DNA from: Vibrio albus
GTDB taxonomy: Bacteria; Pseudomonadota; Gammaproteobacteria; Enterobacterales; Vibrionaceae
NCBI RefSeq assembly: GCF_003144035.1
Contig: NZ_QFWT01000001.1
Coordinates: 1-64,000, forward strand
DNA length: 64,000 nucleotides
Direction: 5' to 3'
Part shown: positions 9,476 to 17,529 of the stretch, one piece after another
Layout of the letters: the number at the start of each line of letters is the position of its first letter
Numbering within the stretch: the stretch's first letter is position 1
The notes under the pieces: generated by a model
What the model saw: the letters and a program-made list of their open reading frames with translations, nothing else
What the model was told of the DNA's origin: nothing
The model's database searches: none
Position numbers and translations under genes: made by a program

Positions 9476-10452
9476 CAAAAATTCTCCATTAACTGGTATA
9501 TGGCCTTAACCGAGGAGGAATCCAGCAGAAAAAGCACCTCACATTCAAAATCCAGCTCTTCTGCAAAATAGGTATATTCTATAGCAAACGCTGATTCTTC
9601 AATATGTTGCGCACAAGCGTACTCCCGGCCTTTCTTATCCAGAATAATCGGCTGCCTGAGAAAAAATTGCAGAACCAGTTGATGGGCAAGAGAGTTCAGG
9701 TAAGATGACACCAGCAAGTTAGAGACATTCAGCAAGGTTTCATAATCATTAGATTCAGCCTGAGCAAACCCTAGTCGCTTACCTAGAGTAGCAATACCTT
9801 TGCCTCTCATACACACTAAAGCTTCACCATAAATACCTCCGCCAACAAAACGCTGAGCAACCGAATGCAGCCCCTGTCGGCTCATAACATCTTCAATGGT
9901 CATTTTCAGCTCTCCGGTATCCAGCACACCAACGGCAGGGATAGGAAGCTGAATAAACTCACCAACATGATCAGATATAATGGCAGCGCTTTGCCCGAGA
10001 GCAATATTAGTGACTTCTTTAAATTTACTGATAGCGTCAACATCAGCAAGTGGAGCACTTCTCGGTTTGTGACTATCCGTTACCGGCGCAACACAACCAG
10101 AGCCCAGACGGTCAACCAGCCCCAGGACATCTTCACACAGAAAAGGCTTCTCAATAAAATAGCTGACGCCTAACATCAGGCAACGTTTTTGAGCCTCTTT
10201 CTGAACATCACCTGAAATCACAACAACCTGAGTAGGATAGCTATTGACAGGCATACGCTCAAGAACCTCAAAACCATCCATTACTGGCATAGTCAGATCC
10301 AGAAACAGTAGATCGATATTCGTTTTTTCCAGTCGTTTAATTGCTTCTTTGCCATGTTTAGCAAAATACAGATCCAAACCACTGTATGCGTCCAGGCATC
10401 TGGATAAAGATTTTCGTGCTAATGCAGAATCGTCACAAACAAGTATATTCAT
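9475..10452 (-). CDS. Response regulator with C-terminal CheX/CheC-like domain
   Basis: A 325-residue protein. Residues ~1-120 are a receiver domain: acidic pocket in VCDDSALAR, phospho-acceptor Asp in LLFLDLTMPVMDGFEVL, conserved Ser in VISGD and Lys in IEKPF. Residues ~145-325 resemble CheC/CheX/FliY phosphatase-like domains (EVTNIALGQSAAIISDHVGEFIQLPIP). Such receiver-CheX fusions act as chemotaxis-type phosphatases or as sinks for phosphoryl groups. ATG 10452 has AAGAAG 8 bases upstream; the TTG at 10458 abuts that site. It is first in an operon with the diguanylate cyclase. Confidence 0.88.
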   Translation of the reverse strand: MNILVCDDSALARKSLSRCLDAYSGLDLYFAKHGKEAIKRLEKTNIDLLFLDLTMPVMDGFEVLERMPVNSYPTQVVVISGDVQKEAQKRCLMLGVSYFIEKPFLCEDVLGLVDRLGSGCVAPVTDSHKPRSAPLADVDAISKFKEVTNIALGQSAAIISDHVGEFIQLPIPAVGVLDTGELKMTIEDVMSRQGLHSVAQRFVGGGIYGEALVCMRGKGIATLGKRLGFAQAESNDYETLLNVSNLLVSSYLNSLAHQLVLQFFLRQPIILDKKGREYACAQHIEESAFAIEYTYFAEELDFECEVLFLLDSSSVKAIYQLMENF

Positions 10453-10733
10453 TGCCAACTTCTTATTGTTCTCGCGAACGTTATAATCATGTTCGTATCA
10501 CTACTGAATCAGGCTGGTGTACAAAAAGAAACAGCCACCGTGTTTCGATTATATTTATAGTCGCTTTATCATACAGAACTGCCACAAAAATGGAATGAAG
10601 GTCACTCTGACAACTATCACGTTTTTACACATACCCCAAAAATATTACGTTATTTTTCATTAAGTTTTGTTTCATTTTCTGAATCTGTCCTAAACTAAAC
10701 ATAAGGTTGGCGACATGATCAGAGGAAGTTTAT

Positions 10734-11603
10734 ATGTGGCAGGCGATTGCTCAGCACCTATCAGACGTATGTATGTTTGATTACCAGATAAAAGAACGTA
10801 CTCGACTTAATGGCGGAGATATCAACGAATGCTATATGATCAGTGATGGTGAACAACGCTATTTCGTTAAAACAAACTCAAGAGAATTTTTTCCGAAATT
10901 CGAAGCTGAGGGCGAAGGTCTTAAAGAACTCAGAAAAACCAATACAGTATTTTTGCCTGAGCTTATCAGCATGGGCCATACCAAGCACCACGCGTATATT
11001 ATTCTTAATTATCTTGCGACTAAACCTCTTGACGATCCCAAAGCCGCCTACCTGTTCGGTGAGCAGCTTGCTTACCTGCACCTTTGGGGTGAACAAAAAG
11101 AATATGGGTTTGACCAGGATAATTATATTGGTGAAACCCTGCAGCCAAACCCATGGCACAAAAAATGGGGTCGCTTTTTTGCCGAACAGCGAATTGGCTG
11201 GCAGTTACAGCTCCTGAATGAGAAAGGCATTAATTTCGGTAACATAGATGACATTGTGGGTACGGTAAAAACACACCTTTTGAATCATAACCCACGCCCT
11301 TCTTTGCTACACGGTGATTTATGGCATGGCAATGTGGCGCACTCCGCTTTTGGGCCTATCTGCTACGATCCTGCCTGCTATTGGGGAGATCGAGAATGCG
11401 ATATTGCTATGACTGAATTATTCTCAGGCTTTCAGAAAGAATTTTATCAGGGATACGAAAGCGTGGCCCCTCTCGATCCTGGATATCAGCAGAGAAAAGA
11501 CATCTATAACCTGTACCATATTCTTAACCACTGCAACCTCTTTGGAGGACACTATCTGGCTGATGCACAAAACTTCATTAATCAAATGTTGAAAAGGGAA
11601 TAA
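10734..11603 (+). CDS. Fructosamine kinase family protein (YniA-like)
   Basis: A 289-residue protein-sugar kinase of the fructosamine-3-kinase/YniA family, thought to phosphorylate ketosamines for deglycation. Visible are the nucleotide-binding N-lobe (NGGDINECYMI, RYFVKTN), the catalytic loop LLHGDLWHGNV and the metal-binding Asp in CYDPACYWGDRE. AGAGGAAG precedes the ATG. It is monocistronic as far as visible, with norM downstream on the same strand after ~150 bp. Confidence 0.93.
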   Translation: MWQAIAQHLSDVCMFDYQIKERTRLNGGDINECYMISDGEQRYFVKTNSREFFPKFEAEGEGLKELRKTNTVFLPELISMGHTKHHAYIILNYLATKPLDDPKAAYLFGEQLAYLHLWGEQKEYGFDQDNYIGETLQPNPWHKKWGRFFAEQRIGWQLQLLNEKGINFGNIDDIVGTVKTHLLNHNPRPSLLHGDLWHGNVAHSAFGPICYDPACYWGDRECDIAMTELFSGFQKEFYQGYESVAPLDPGYQQRKDIYNLYHILNHCNLFGGHYLADAQNFINQMLKRE

Positions 11604-11754
11604 AATAAAGTTATTCCCTCTTATTTTGATAGCTCTCACATACGCAATTCTCTATAATTGCTCTTCACATAAAAATCTGTTCGTAACAGATCAACTCGCC
11701 TGACAAAGCCATTGGGCCGATGCAATTCCCTGACTCTAACGGTTTGGGAGCAGA

Positions 11755-13146
11755 ATGTTTTTTTGGAGTAAGCTTGTGCATCGTTATCAAACTGAAGCAT
11801 CTCAGCTAATTAAATTAGCAACCCCTGTGTTGATTGCCTCTATTGCCCAAACGGGTATGGGGTTCGTTGATACTATTATGGCCGGTGGCGTTAGTGCCAC
11901 AGATATGGCTTCTGTCGCCGTCGCTGGCAGCATCTGGTTCCCTGTCATTCTATTTGGTATGGGATTACTAATGGCTCTTATACCAATTGTTGCCCAACTC
12001 AATGGCTCTGGTCGCTCAGATAAAGTCGCCTTCGAAATCCAGCAAGGCTTTTTTCTTGCTTTGTTTTTAACCATTCCGACATTAGCGGTATTATTCCAGA
12101 CTGAAATTATTCTGGGTATCATGAACGTCGATCCCTTAATGACTGAAAAAACCATTGGCTACATGCATGCCATCATGTGGTCTGTCCCTGCCTTTCTTCT
12201 TTTTCAGGCACTAAGAAGCTTCACTGATGGTATGGCGCTAACCAAGCCAGCTATGGTTGTCAGTTTTATCGGCCTTGCTGCTAACGTTCCTCTTAACTGG
12301 ATGTTTGTATACGGAAAGCTTGGAGCCCCCGCTTTGGGAGGGGTTGGTTGTGGGGTGGCCACAGCCATCGTGTACTGGCTGATGTGCTTATCTCTTTTTT
12401 TGTATGTGCTGACATCAAAACGACTGAAGCACGTGAAATTATTCAGCGCATTTCACAAGCCACTTACCAACGCCCAAATCCGCTTAATCAAGCTCGGTCT
12501 CCCGGTCGCAATGGCGCTGTTTTTTGAGGTTACGCTGTTTGCTGTGGTCGCCCTTCTCATTGCACCTTTAGGGCCCGTGACCGTCGCGGCTCATCAGGTT
12601 GCTATTAATTTCTCAACTCTGGTCTTTATGCTGCCAATGAGTATTGGATCTGCCGCCAGCATCCGTGTTGGCCAGAAACTGGGCGAAGAGCAAGTTGAAG
12701 GAGCTCAGGTCGCTTCGCGAGTCGCCATTCTCATTGCAGCCACAAGCGCCATTGGGACGGGTATTCTTACCATTTTGTTGAGAGAACCGATCACACTTCT
12801 TTACACCAGTAATCCTGAAGTCGTTTCTCTCGCCACACAACTGCTAATGATAGCAGCGGTGTACCAGGTGACAGATGCAATACAAGTCACAGCCGCTGGA
12901 GTTTTACGGGGCTATAAGGATATGAAATCCATCTTTATCTGCACATTTTTGGCTTACTGGATGCTTGGTCTTCCGACCGGGTACGTGCTAGCGTTTACCA
13001 ACGTCATTGTTGATGCAATAGGCGTACACGGATTTTGGATTGGATTTATTGTCGGGTTGAGTTCCGCTGCTCTCTTCCTGTCCATCCGTTTAAAATGGAT
13101 GCATAAACAGGATAATTCCATACAACTCGAGTTTGCCTCTCGTTAA
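11755..13146 (+). CDS. norM: MATE family Na+-coupled multidrug efflux pump NorM
   Basis: A 463-residue, ~12-helix inner membrane transporter very like Vibrio NorM: LIKLATPVLIASIAQTGMGFVDTIMAGGVSATDMA near the start, then RSFTDGMALTKPAMV, NVPLNWMFVYGKLGAPALGGVGCG and AAHQVAINFSTLVFMLPMSIG. NorM proteins export fluoroquinolones, dyes and cationic drugs driven by sodium or protons. Start ATG 11755 has GGGAG upstream; the commonly seen N-terminus would be near HRYQTEA, so the first few residues are uncertain. The 11604-11754 leader shows no riboswitch I can recognise. Confidence 0.93.
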   Translation: MFFWSKLVHRYQTEASQLIKLATPVLIASIAQTGMGFVDTIMAGGVSATDMASVAVAGSIWFPVILFGMGLLMALIPIVAQLNGSGRSDKVAFEIQQGFFLALFLTIPTLAVLFQTEIILGIMNVDPLMTEKTIGYMHAIMWSVPAFLLFQALRSFTDGMALTKPAMVVSFIGLAANVPLNWMFVYGKLGAPALGGVGCGVATAIVYWLMCLSLFLYVLTSKRLKHVKLFSAFHKPLTNAQIRLIKLGLPVAMALFFEVTLFAVVALLIAPLGPVTVAAHQVAINFSTLVFMLPMSIGSAASIRVGQKLGEEQVEGAQVASRVAILIAATSAIGTGILTILLREPITLLYTSNPEVVSLATQLLMIAAVYQVTDAIQVTAAGVLRGYKDMKSIFICTFLAYWMLGLPTGYVLAFTNVIVDAIGVHGFWIGFIVGLSSAALFLSIRLKWMHKQDNSIQLEFASR

Positions 13147-13350
13147 AAATCGGCATAAAAATCACCCAAATCATGGTGCATTCAAAAATGAAACACTGTT
13201 TTTATCACATTTTGCGCCTTAAACTGTAAAATCATGAAATAGATCCATGTCAGAAACCGCCTTATCATTCTAGAATCTGAGCTCTTTACTATTTCATACC
13301 AATGTCGGTAACTGTTTAAATCGTCAATACAGATACAGACATAGCAACCT

Positions 13351-13378
13351 GAGGCTCAGGTAAGAGCCTCTTTTTATT
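13351..13378 (+). terminator. Intrinsic terminator-like hairpin just upstream of the M23 gene
   Basis: A perfect 7-bp stem GAGGCTC/GAGCCTC (13351-13357 with 13364-13370) is followed by TTTTTATTTA. It lies ~200 bp after norM and only ~20 bp before the M23 gene, so it either ends the norM transcript or a small RNA, or acts as an attenuator for the next operon. Confidence 0.75.
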
Positions 13379-13398
13379 TATCAGTGAGTTTTATTTTT

Positions 13399-14340
13399 AT
13401 GAGCCAAAGCCTCGCAGTAACTATCTCTGGCGTAAAAGGAACCAGTCATTTCAAATTAACTAACAAGGCTGTCGTTCGCCTTAAGGTTGTGTTTTCCATC
13501 ATGCTCCTCGCTCTTGGAATCGTAACGACAGGTATTATCTACCTCCTTGACGAACTTGATCTGACCAAAGAACAACAAGCTTTATTAAAACTGGAATCAA
13601 TTAACCTCTCCGAACAACTGCAAAAATACCAACAATTAAAAGAAGAACTGGAAGGCGATATCTCTGTAAAAGAAAGCGAACTTCAGTCTGTAACCAACCG
13701 ATTAAATGGTATTGAAACCTTCCTTGGAGAAACAAACGAAAGCCTTGATATGGACTCTCGTTTAGATATTGCAGCAATTAATACTGCCGTTCGCAGGGCA
13801 ATCCTGACCCAGGTTCCCAATGGCGCTCCTGTTAAAGGGCGTATTTCCTCGTCTTTTGGAGGCAGAGTCCATCCCGTAACTAAAAAAAGAACCATGCATC
13901 GGGGGTTAGATTTTGCCGTCAATACAGGAACGCCTATTTATGCTCCGGCTGATGGCGTCGTCCAGGTTGTACGCAAGAGTCAGACGAAAGGATCCGGAAA
14001 TTTTCTAAGACTTTCTCATGGTTTTGGAATCACTTCCTCATATTCACACTTAAAGTCTTTTAAAGTTCGTACCGGACAGTTTATTAAAAAGGGAGAATTG
14101 GTCGCATATTCAGGGAATAGTGGTTTAACTTCAGGTCCACATCTTCATTATGAGATTCGTTTTGTTGGTCGGGCGATCGATCCCCGACCATTTGTGGATT
14201 GGAATATCGACAACTTTGAATCAATTTTTAAAAATCAAAAGGGAATACAATGGGACTCTTTGGTGCAAAACGTGGAACGCCAGGTAAGCACAGCTCTACA
14301 ACTATCGTCTCTGAGGGAGCCTGCATCTCTGGACAATTAG
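13399..14340 (+). CDS. Membrane-anchored M23 metallopeptidase (bactofilin partner)
   Basis: A single-pass inner-membrane murein endopeptidase. A transmembrane helix lies at residues ~30-52 (VVFSIMLLALGIVTTGIIYLL), a coiled coil at ~58-105, and an LytM/M23 domain at ~145-270. Zn ligands are in MHRGLDFAV (HxxxD) and GPHLHYEI (HxH), with ISSSFGGRVHPV before them. ATG 13399 is used; a GTG at 13384 is possible and neither has a strong ribosome site. The last 91 bp overlap the bactofilin gene in another frame. Bactofilin with a membrane M23 enzyme is a known cell-shape pairing (LmdC/BacA, CcmA/Csd). A role in local peptidoglycan remodelling is therefore likely. Confidence 0.9.
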   Translation: MSQSLAVTISGVKGTSHFKLTNKAVVRLKVVFSIMLLALGIVTTGIIYLLDELDLTKEQQALLKLESINLSEQLQKYQQLKEELEGDISVKESELQSVTNRLNGIETFLGETNESLDMDSRLDIAAINTAVRRAILTQVPNGAPVKGRISSSFGGRVHPVTKKRTMHRGLDFAVNTGTPIYAPADGVVQVVRKSQTKGSGNFLRLSHGFGITSSYSHLKSFKVRTGQFIKKGELVAYSGNSGLTSGPHLHYEIRFVGRAIDPRPFVDWNIDNFESIFKNQKGIQWDSLVQNVERQVSTALQLSSLREPASLDN

Positions 14341-14699
14341 TGCTTACAGGAAATATTCAAATTGATGGTAAAGTGGATGGAACCATTCGTACAACTAAGC
14401 TGGTAACCATCAGTCCATCAGGCAGTGTGGAAGGTAAAATTTATGCGGACCATGCCATCATAAACGGTCAGTTTGAAGGTGACATTTACGCAAAAAATGT
14501 AGATGTCCTTGCAAATGGTTGCTTAAAAGGTGAAGTGACGTCAGCAGAGCTCACCATTGAAAAAGGTGGTTCATTTCTTGGCATATCAAAAACTGTGTCC
14601 AGCGATGAAATCGCGGAACAAATCAATGCGGAACGTCAGCAAAAGAAAGAACTGTCTATTGTAACTGATGCACATCCGAAAAAAACAGCCTCAGCGTAA
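14250..14699 (+). CDS. Bactofilin family cytoskeletal protein
   Basis: A 149-residue protein with the repetitive right-handed beta-helix signature of bactofilins (DUF583): TTIVSEGACISGQLVLTGNIQIDGKVDGTIRTTKLVTISPSGSVEGKIYADHAIINGQFEGDI, residues ~17-110. A short N-terminal tail begins MGLFG and there is a polar C-terminal tail. Bactofilins polymerise without nucleotide into membrane-associated filaments that localise wall enzymes. AAAAGGGA precedes the ATG, which lies inside the upstream M23 gene, a strong sign of coupling. A terminator follows. Confidence 0.95.
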   Translation: MGLFGAKRGTPGKHSSTTIVSEGACISGQLVLTGNIQIDGKVDGTIRTTKLVTISPSGSVEGKIYADHAIINGQFEGDIYAKNVDVLANGCLKGEVTSAELTIEKGGSFLGISKTVSSDEIAEQINAERQQKKELSIVTDAHPKKTASA

Positions 14700-14720
14700 T
14701 ACCATAGCGAATAAAAAAGT

Positions 14721-14755
14721 AGATACCGAAGGATACTTTGGTATCTGCCTTTTTC
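14721..14755 (+). terminator. Terminator of the M23-bactofilin operon
   Basis: An 11-bp stem (agataccgaag 14721-14731 with ctttggtatct 14736-14746) with one G-U pair is followed by gccttttt. It sits between convergent genes and may serve both. Confidence 0.88.
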
Positions 14756-14763
14756 ACCGGCCC

Positions 14764-15624
14764 TTAATCCTTCCTTATTCTCTGAAAACGAGCGAACCTG
14801 GGTAATCCAGAAACAGTATAGCCATTAAATTTGAATGTAATTACCGAGCCTAATGGGGGTGGAGTACGGCGATCTTCATCGGTAAAACCAGAACCTATAT
14901 AAAATGTACGGCCGTTTTCAAGCTTCACATGAATAGCCCCCATTAATCCGGTATATTTCCCACTCCCGGGTTTATAACCAATCACTTCGGCTTCAGCATC
15001 CTGATGCTTCTTAAGCTTCACCAGGTCATCACTCCTTCCGGCTCTATATTCACTGTCAGTGCGTCTCAACATAACACCTTCCCCCCCAAGCACCTGTAGT
15101 GAATCAAGAAAATCCAGTAAAGCCAACTCAGAGGCTACCAGGCTATGTTCAATGTATCCCAAATGAGGTGACTCCACAGAGGTCACTAACTGCACCAAAC
15201 GACGGTACCGCTCAGAATACGGTCCTTTCTCTTCAGGCAGGTCAAATAGCATAAGGCGAATATGTTCCCATGCTGTATCTTTCGGAACCTTATCCAGCAC
15301 AGTACTCTGCACCATATGGAAATTCCCTCTGCCGGCCCACAACTCCCCTTCAACCGGAAAATCTGGCAGAGACTGAATAAACCAATGAGGCGCATAGATC
15401 TTATTCCCCTTACGGGTTAACAGATCTTTACCCGTCCAGAATGCTCGTATGCCATCCAGCTTTTCACTCATCAAATAATGCTTTAACTCAAGTGACTCAG
15501 TAAAACGATTTGCCAGAACAATATTAGGCTCAGAAAAAGCAACGGCATAATCAGACAGGCTAACTGATGTAACCCCCGTAAGTAACAATATGGCTTTATT
15601 CCTGCTACTTGTAGATATCTGCAT
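14764..15624 (-). CDS. Periplasmic ATP-dependent DNA ligase (Lig E type)
   Basis: A small single-subunit ATP-dependent DNA ligase, 286 residues. Adenylation motif I is EKLDGIRAFW (nucleophile Lys), followed by VEGELWAGRG (motif III region), GGEGVMLRR (motif IV) and DLVKLKKH (motif V), then an OB fold (IGSGFTDEDRRTPPPLGSVITFKFNG). It lacks extra DNA-binding domains, as in Lig E. ATG 15624 is chosen because AAAGGGG lies 5 bases upstream and the protein then starts with a signal-like sequence (KAILLLTGVTSVSLSDYAVA). An in-frame start at 15711 would bury it. Lig E enzymes are periplasmic and proposed to act in DNA uptake or extracellular DNA repair. Confidence 0.92.
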   Translation of the reverse strand: MQISTSSRNKAILLLTGVTSVSLSDYAVAFSEPNIVLANRFTESLELKHYLMSEKLDGIRAFWTGKDLLTRKGNKIYAPHWFIQSLPDFPVEGELWAGRGNFHMVQSTVLDKVPKDTAWEHIRLMLFDLPEEKGPYSERYRRLVQLVTSVESPHLGYIEHSLVASELALLDFLDSLQVLGGEGVMLRRTDSEYRAGRSDDLVKLKKHQDAEAEVIGYKPGSGKYTGLMGAIHVKLENGRTFYIGSGFTDEDRRTPPPLGSVITFKFNGYTVSGLPRFARFQRIRKD

Positions 15625-15813
15625 AAGACCCCTTTGATCATCGTCGAATAACACGATAACAACACGAAGTACGATAGCCCTCCACACCGGAAAGTCGTTT
15701 TCTCGGCACACTCTATAAACTTACCGTATCGAACTGGCTCATTGCATCAGAATTTGACACAGAGTGAATTTTCAAGGATTCTCTGGGTTCATTTTGGTGT
15801 AATGGAAATAAAG

Positions 15814-16473
15814 ATGATTAAAGCAGTAATTTTTGACATGGATGGTCTTATCGTTGACTCAGAGCCTCTTTGGCATCAGGCTCAGAGTGAAATATTAGGA
15901 GAATGCGGCGTTACCATCACGGATGAAGATGCAAAGCATACTATTGGCATCCGTATTGACTATGTTATCGATTATTTTTATCAGCGTTCACCATGGGAAG
16001 GAAAGACCAAACAAGACATTATCGACGCGATCCTTGATCGAGTGAAAGAGCTGGTTGGACTGCATCAGCCCATGATGCCAGGTGTTCTGGAAGCCATTGC
16101 TCTTTTCCGCTCGCAAGGTTTCCTGCTTGGTGTCGCATCCTCTTCTCCTCTTGATATGATTAAATATGTACTGGAAGAATTGGAACTTCACGAATATTTT
16201 CAGGTTGTCTGCTCCGCCGGGGAACTTAAGTATCCCAAACCTCATCCTGAAGTCTATATCAATGCAGCAAATGCACTTCAGGTAGACGCTCGTGAATGTC
16301 TGGCTCTTGAAGATTCTTTCTCCGGACTACTGGCAGCCAAAGCGGCACAAATGAAAGCCATTGCTATTCCTGAAGCTTCTACGGCTCACCTCGATAAATG
16401 GGCCATTGCTGATAAGCAGTTCTCGAGCCTGCTGGACATCACCCGCAGCACGCTCCATGAACTTCAGAAGTAA
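15814..16473 (+). CDS. HAD-superfamily sugar phosphatase (YniC-like)
   Basis: A 219-residue HAD hydrolase of the beta-phosphoglucomutase/2-deoxyglucose-6-phosphatase group. Motif I is FDMDGLIVDSEP, motif II is GVASSSP, motif III is KPHPEVY, and motif IV is ALEDSFSG. Helical cap lies at residues ~15-85. ATG 15814 gives the usual MIKAVIFDMDG start with GGAAATAAAG upstream. ATG 15802 and TTG 15742 are in frame but poorer. It is the last chromosomal gene before the tRNA locus. Confidence 0.92.
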   Translation: MIKAVIFDMDGLIVDSEPLWHQAQSEILGECGVTITDEDAKHTIGIRIDYVIDYFYQRSPWEGKTKQDIIDAILDRVKELVGLHQPMMPGVLEAIALFRSQGFLLGVASSSPLDMIKYVLEELELHEYFQVVCSAGELKYPKPHPEVYINAANALQVDARECLALEDSFSGLLAAKAAQMKAIAIPEASTAHLDKWAIADKQFSSLLDITRSTLHELQK

Positions 16474-16553
16474 TACACAACACGCCGAAAGATGAAAAAA
16501 CCATCAAACTGAACAAAACAAACGCAAACGGTTCACAATACACAAAAATCTTC

Positions 16554-16582
16554 TTGCACATGATTGGGTGAGCCGTTAATAT
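16554..16582 (+). promoter_or_regulatory. sigma-70 promoter of the tRNA locus
   Basis: TTGCAC (16554-16559) and TAATAT (16577-16582) are separated by 17 bp, followed by a C/G-rich stretch as in stable-RNA promoters. Confidence 0.7.
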
Positions 16583-16602
16583 CTTTCCCGTTCCCAAGGA
16601 AT

Positions 16603-16646
16603 GCGCATTTAACTCAGTTGGTTAGAGCGTCTCCTTAAACTAAGGA
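16603..16646 (+). pseudogene. Truncated tRNA (5' half only)
   Basis: The stretch starting gcgcatttaactcagttgg has a tRNA-like acceptor/D-arm (ACTCAGTTGGTTAGAGCG) and runs into a degraded anticodon arm (ctccttaaactaagg). There is no variable loop, T arm or CCA; A/T sequence and the intact tRNA-Val follow. Its identity cannot be read. It is either a remnant of an upstream tRNA of this operon or a scar of an earlier integration. Confidence 0.6.
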
Positions 16647-16656
16647 ACAAAAATTT

Positions 16657-16733
16657 GGGTCCGTAGCTCAGTTGGTTAGAGTACTACCTTGACATGGTAG
16701 GGGTCGGCGATTCGAGTTCGCCCGGACCCACCA
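16657..16733 (+). tRNA. tRNA-Val (GAC)
   Basis: A 77-nt cloverleaf: acceptor GGGTCCG/CGGACCC, D arm AGCTCAGTTGGTTAGAG, anticodon arm CTACC-TTGACAT-GGTAG with anticodon GAC, T loop TTCGAGT, and encoded CCA. It is the integration target; its 3' 46 nt from 16688 are part of the att core. Confidence 0.96.
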
Positions 16734-16738
16734 AATTT
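16688..16738 (+). other. attL: left 51-bp direct repeat of the genomic island
   Basis: The 51 bp from cttgacatgg to ccaaattt are repeated without mismatch at 61551-61601. The repeat covers the 3' part of tRNA-Val from the anticodon stem plus five bases beyond CCA. The integrase gene lies ~0.8 kb inside, as is usual for tRNA-targeted islands. Confidence 0.95.
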
Positions 16739-16742
16739 ATTC

Positions 16743-16778
16743 AAAAAAGCCCATACGAAAGTATGGGCTTTTTTGTTT
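16743..16778 (+). terminator. Terminator of tRNA-Val
   Basis: A 14-bp stem (aaaaaagcccatac/gtatgggctttttt) closed by a GAAA tetraloop with a T run: 16743-16756 with 16761-16774. It lies inside the island, so the element brings its own terminator for the restored tRNA. Confidence 0.93.
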
Positions 16779-17220
16779 CTTAAATTCGGCGCATAGACTA
16801 CTTTTAAGAAAATATCCTTTATATTTTCAATACCTTACCAACCCTCTCGTTTTTTACTAATTGGTCAAACCCATACAACCTCCCCTCTCCATTTTATTCA
16901 CAACTTTGCATTTTTATGCTGTGACCAAATGACTATCTATCTTTTTAATGATTTTGTGACCATCCGGTGACCACAGGGAGGCCACGATCCAGATATTGAA
17001 GTGTCAGATCTGACCCATAAATTTTAATAAATAGTGGTCATGGTTGTGACCAGGAAATATTTGAAGTCATCCAATTTGCTCTTAAATCCGGTCACAGGGA
17101 AACCATATCGTTTGATTACAATGACCACGGTTTTCCTGAGTCAATGACCCCACAATAAACAGATAAGAAAAAGCCGCACGTATCATAGGTGCGGCATAAT
17201 TATTCACAATGAAAGTAGAT
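16775..17220. promoter_or_regulatory. Non-coding island left end with clustered GTGACCA repeats (probable integrase arm sites)
   Basis: No gene is seen. GTGACCA occurs on the plus strand at 16921, 16956, 16967 and 17046, with related TGGTCA (17035), CGGTCAC (17089) and ATGACCAC (17121) copies. Repeats of this spacing between attL and the integrase gene resemble arm-type binding sites of tyrosine integrases. That role is inferred. Confidence 0.55.
17160..17195 (-). terminator. Terminator of the xis-int operon
   Basis: A 7-bp GC stem GCCGCAC/GTGCGGC (17173-17179 with 17189-17195) is followed on the minus strand by TTTTTCTTATC. It lies just after the 17221-17529 gene. Confidence 0.8.
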
Positions 17221-17529
17221 TTAGTGGAGTTGTTTTATCGAAAAATCAATACGTGATTCCAGTGCAGAAAGCAGCCATTCAGCATCTCTCGCTTGAGGTT
17301 TGTCTCGGCAGATATGCAGAGCCTTCAACACTCCACAAGTGACCGAATCTATAAACTCATGCTCACGTTGATGATGCTCTGGCCACAGTGCAGTACGCTG
17401 CTGAATTAAACCGTAGATATCCTCATAAAACTGCTCTATTTCGCAGTGAGAAAGCTCTTTAAATGAGTTGCTCTGGATGACATCAAAACATAAGCTGGCG
17501 CAGTGTACGGCAAGTGGAGAAAACTTCAT
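17221..17529 (-). CDS. Hypothetical protein downstream of the integrase
   Basis: A 102-residue protein I do not recognise. It is cysteine- and histidine-rich for its size (five Cys, about seven His), mostly helical and without membrane segments or a clear motif. Its ATG overlaps the integrase stop by 4 bp (ATGA), so it is co-translated with int and ends right before a terminator. A role in integration or excision control is only suggested by position. Confidence 0.6.
   Translation of the reverse strand: MKFSPLAVHCASLCFDVIQSNSFKELSHCEIEQFYEDIYGLIQQRTALWPEHHQREHEFIDSVTCGVLKALHICRDKPQARDAEWLLSALESRIDFSIKQLH

Noticed and set aside
11641..11754. FMN-type riboswitch upstream of norM
   Set aside because: The leader is only ~115 bp and lacks the conserved paired elements of the FMN aptamer.
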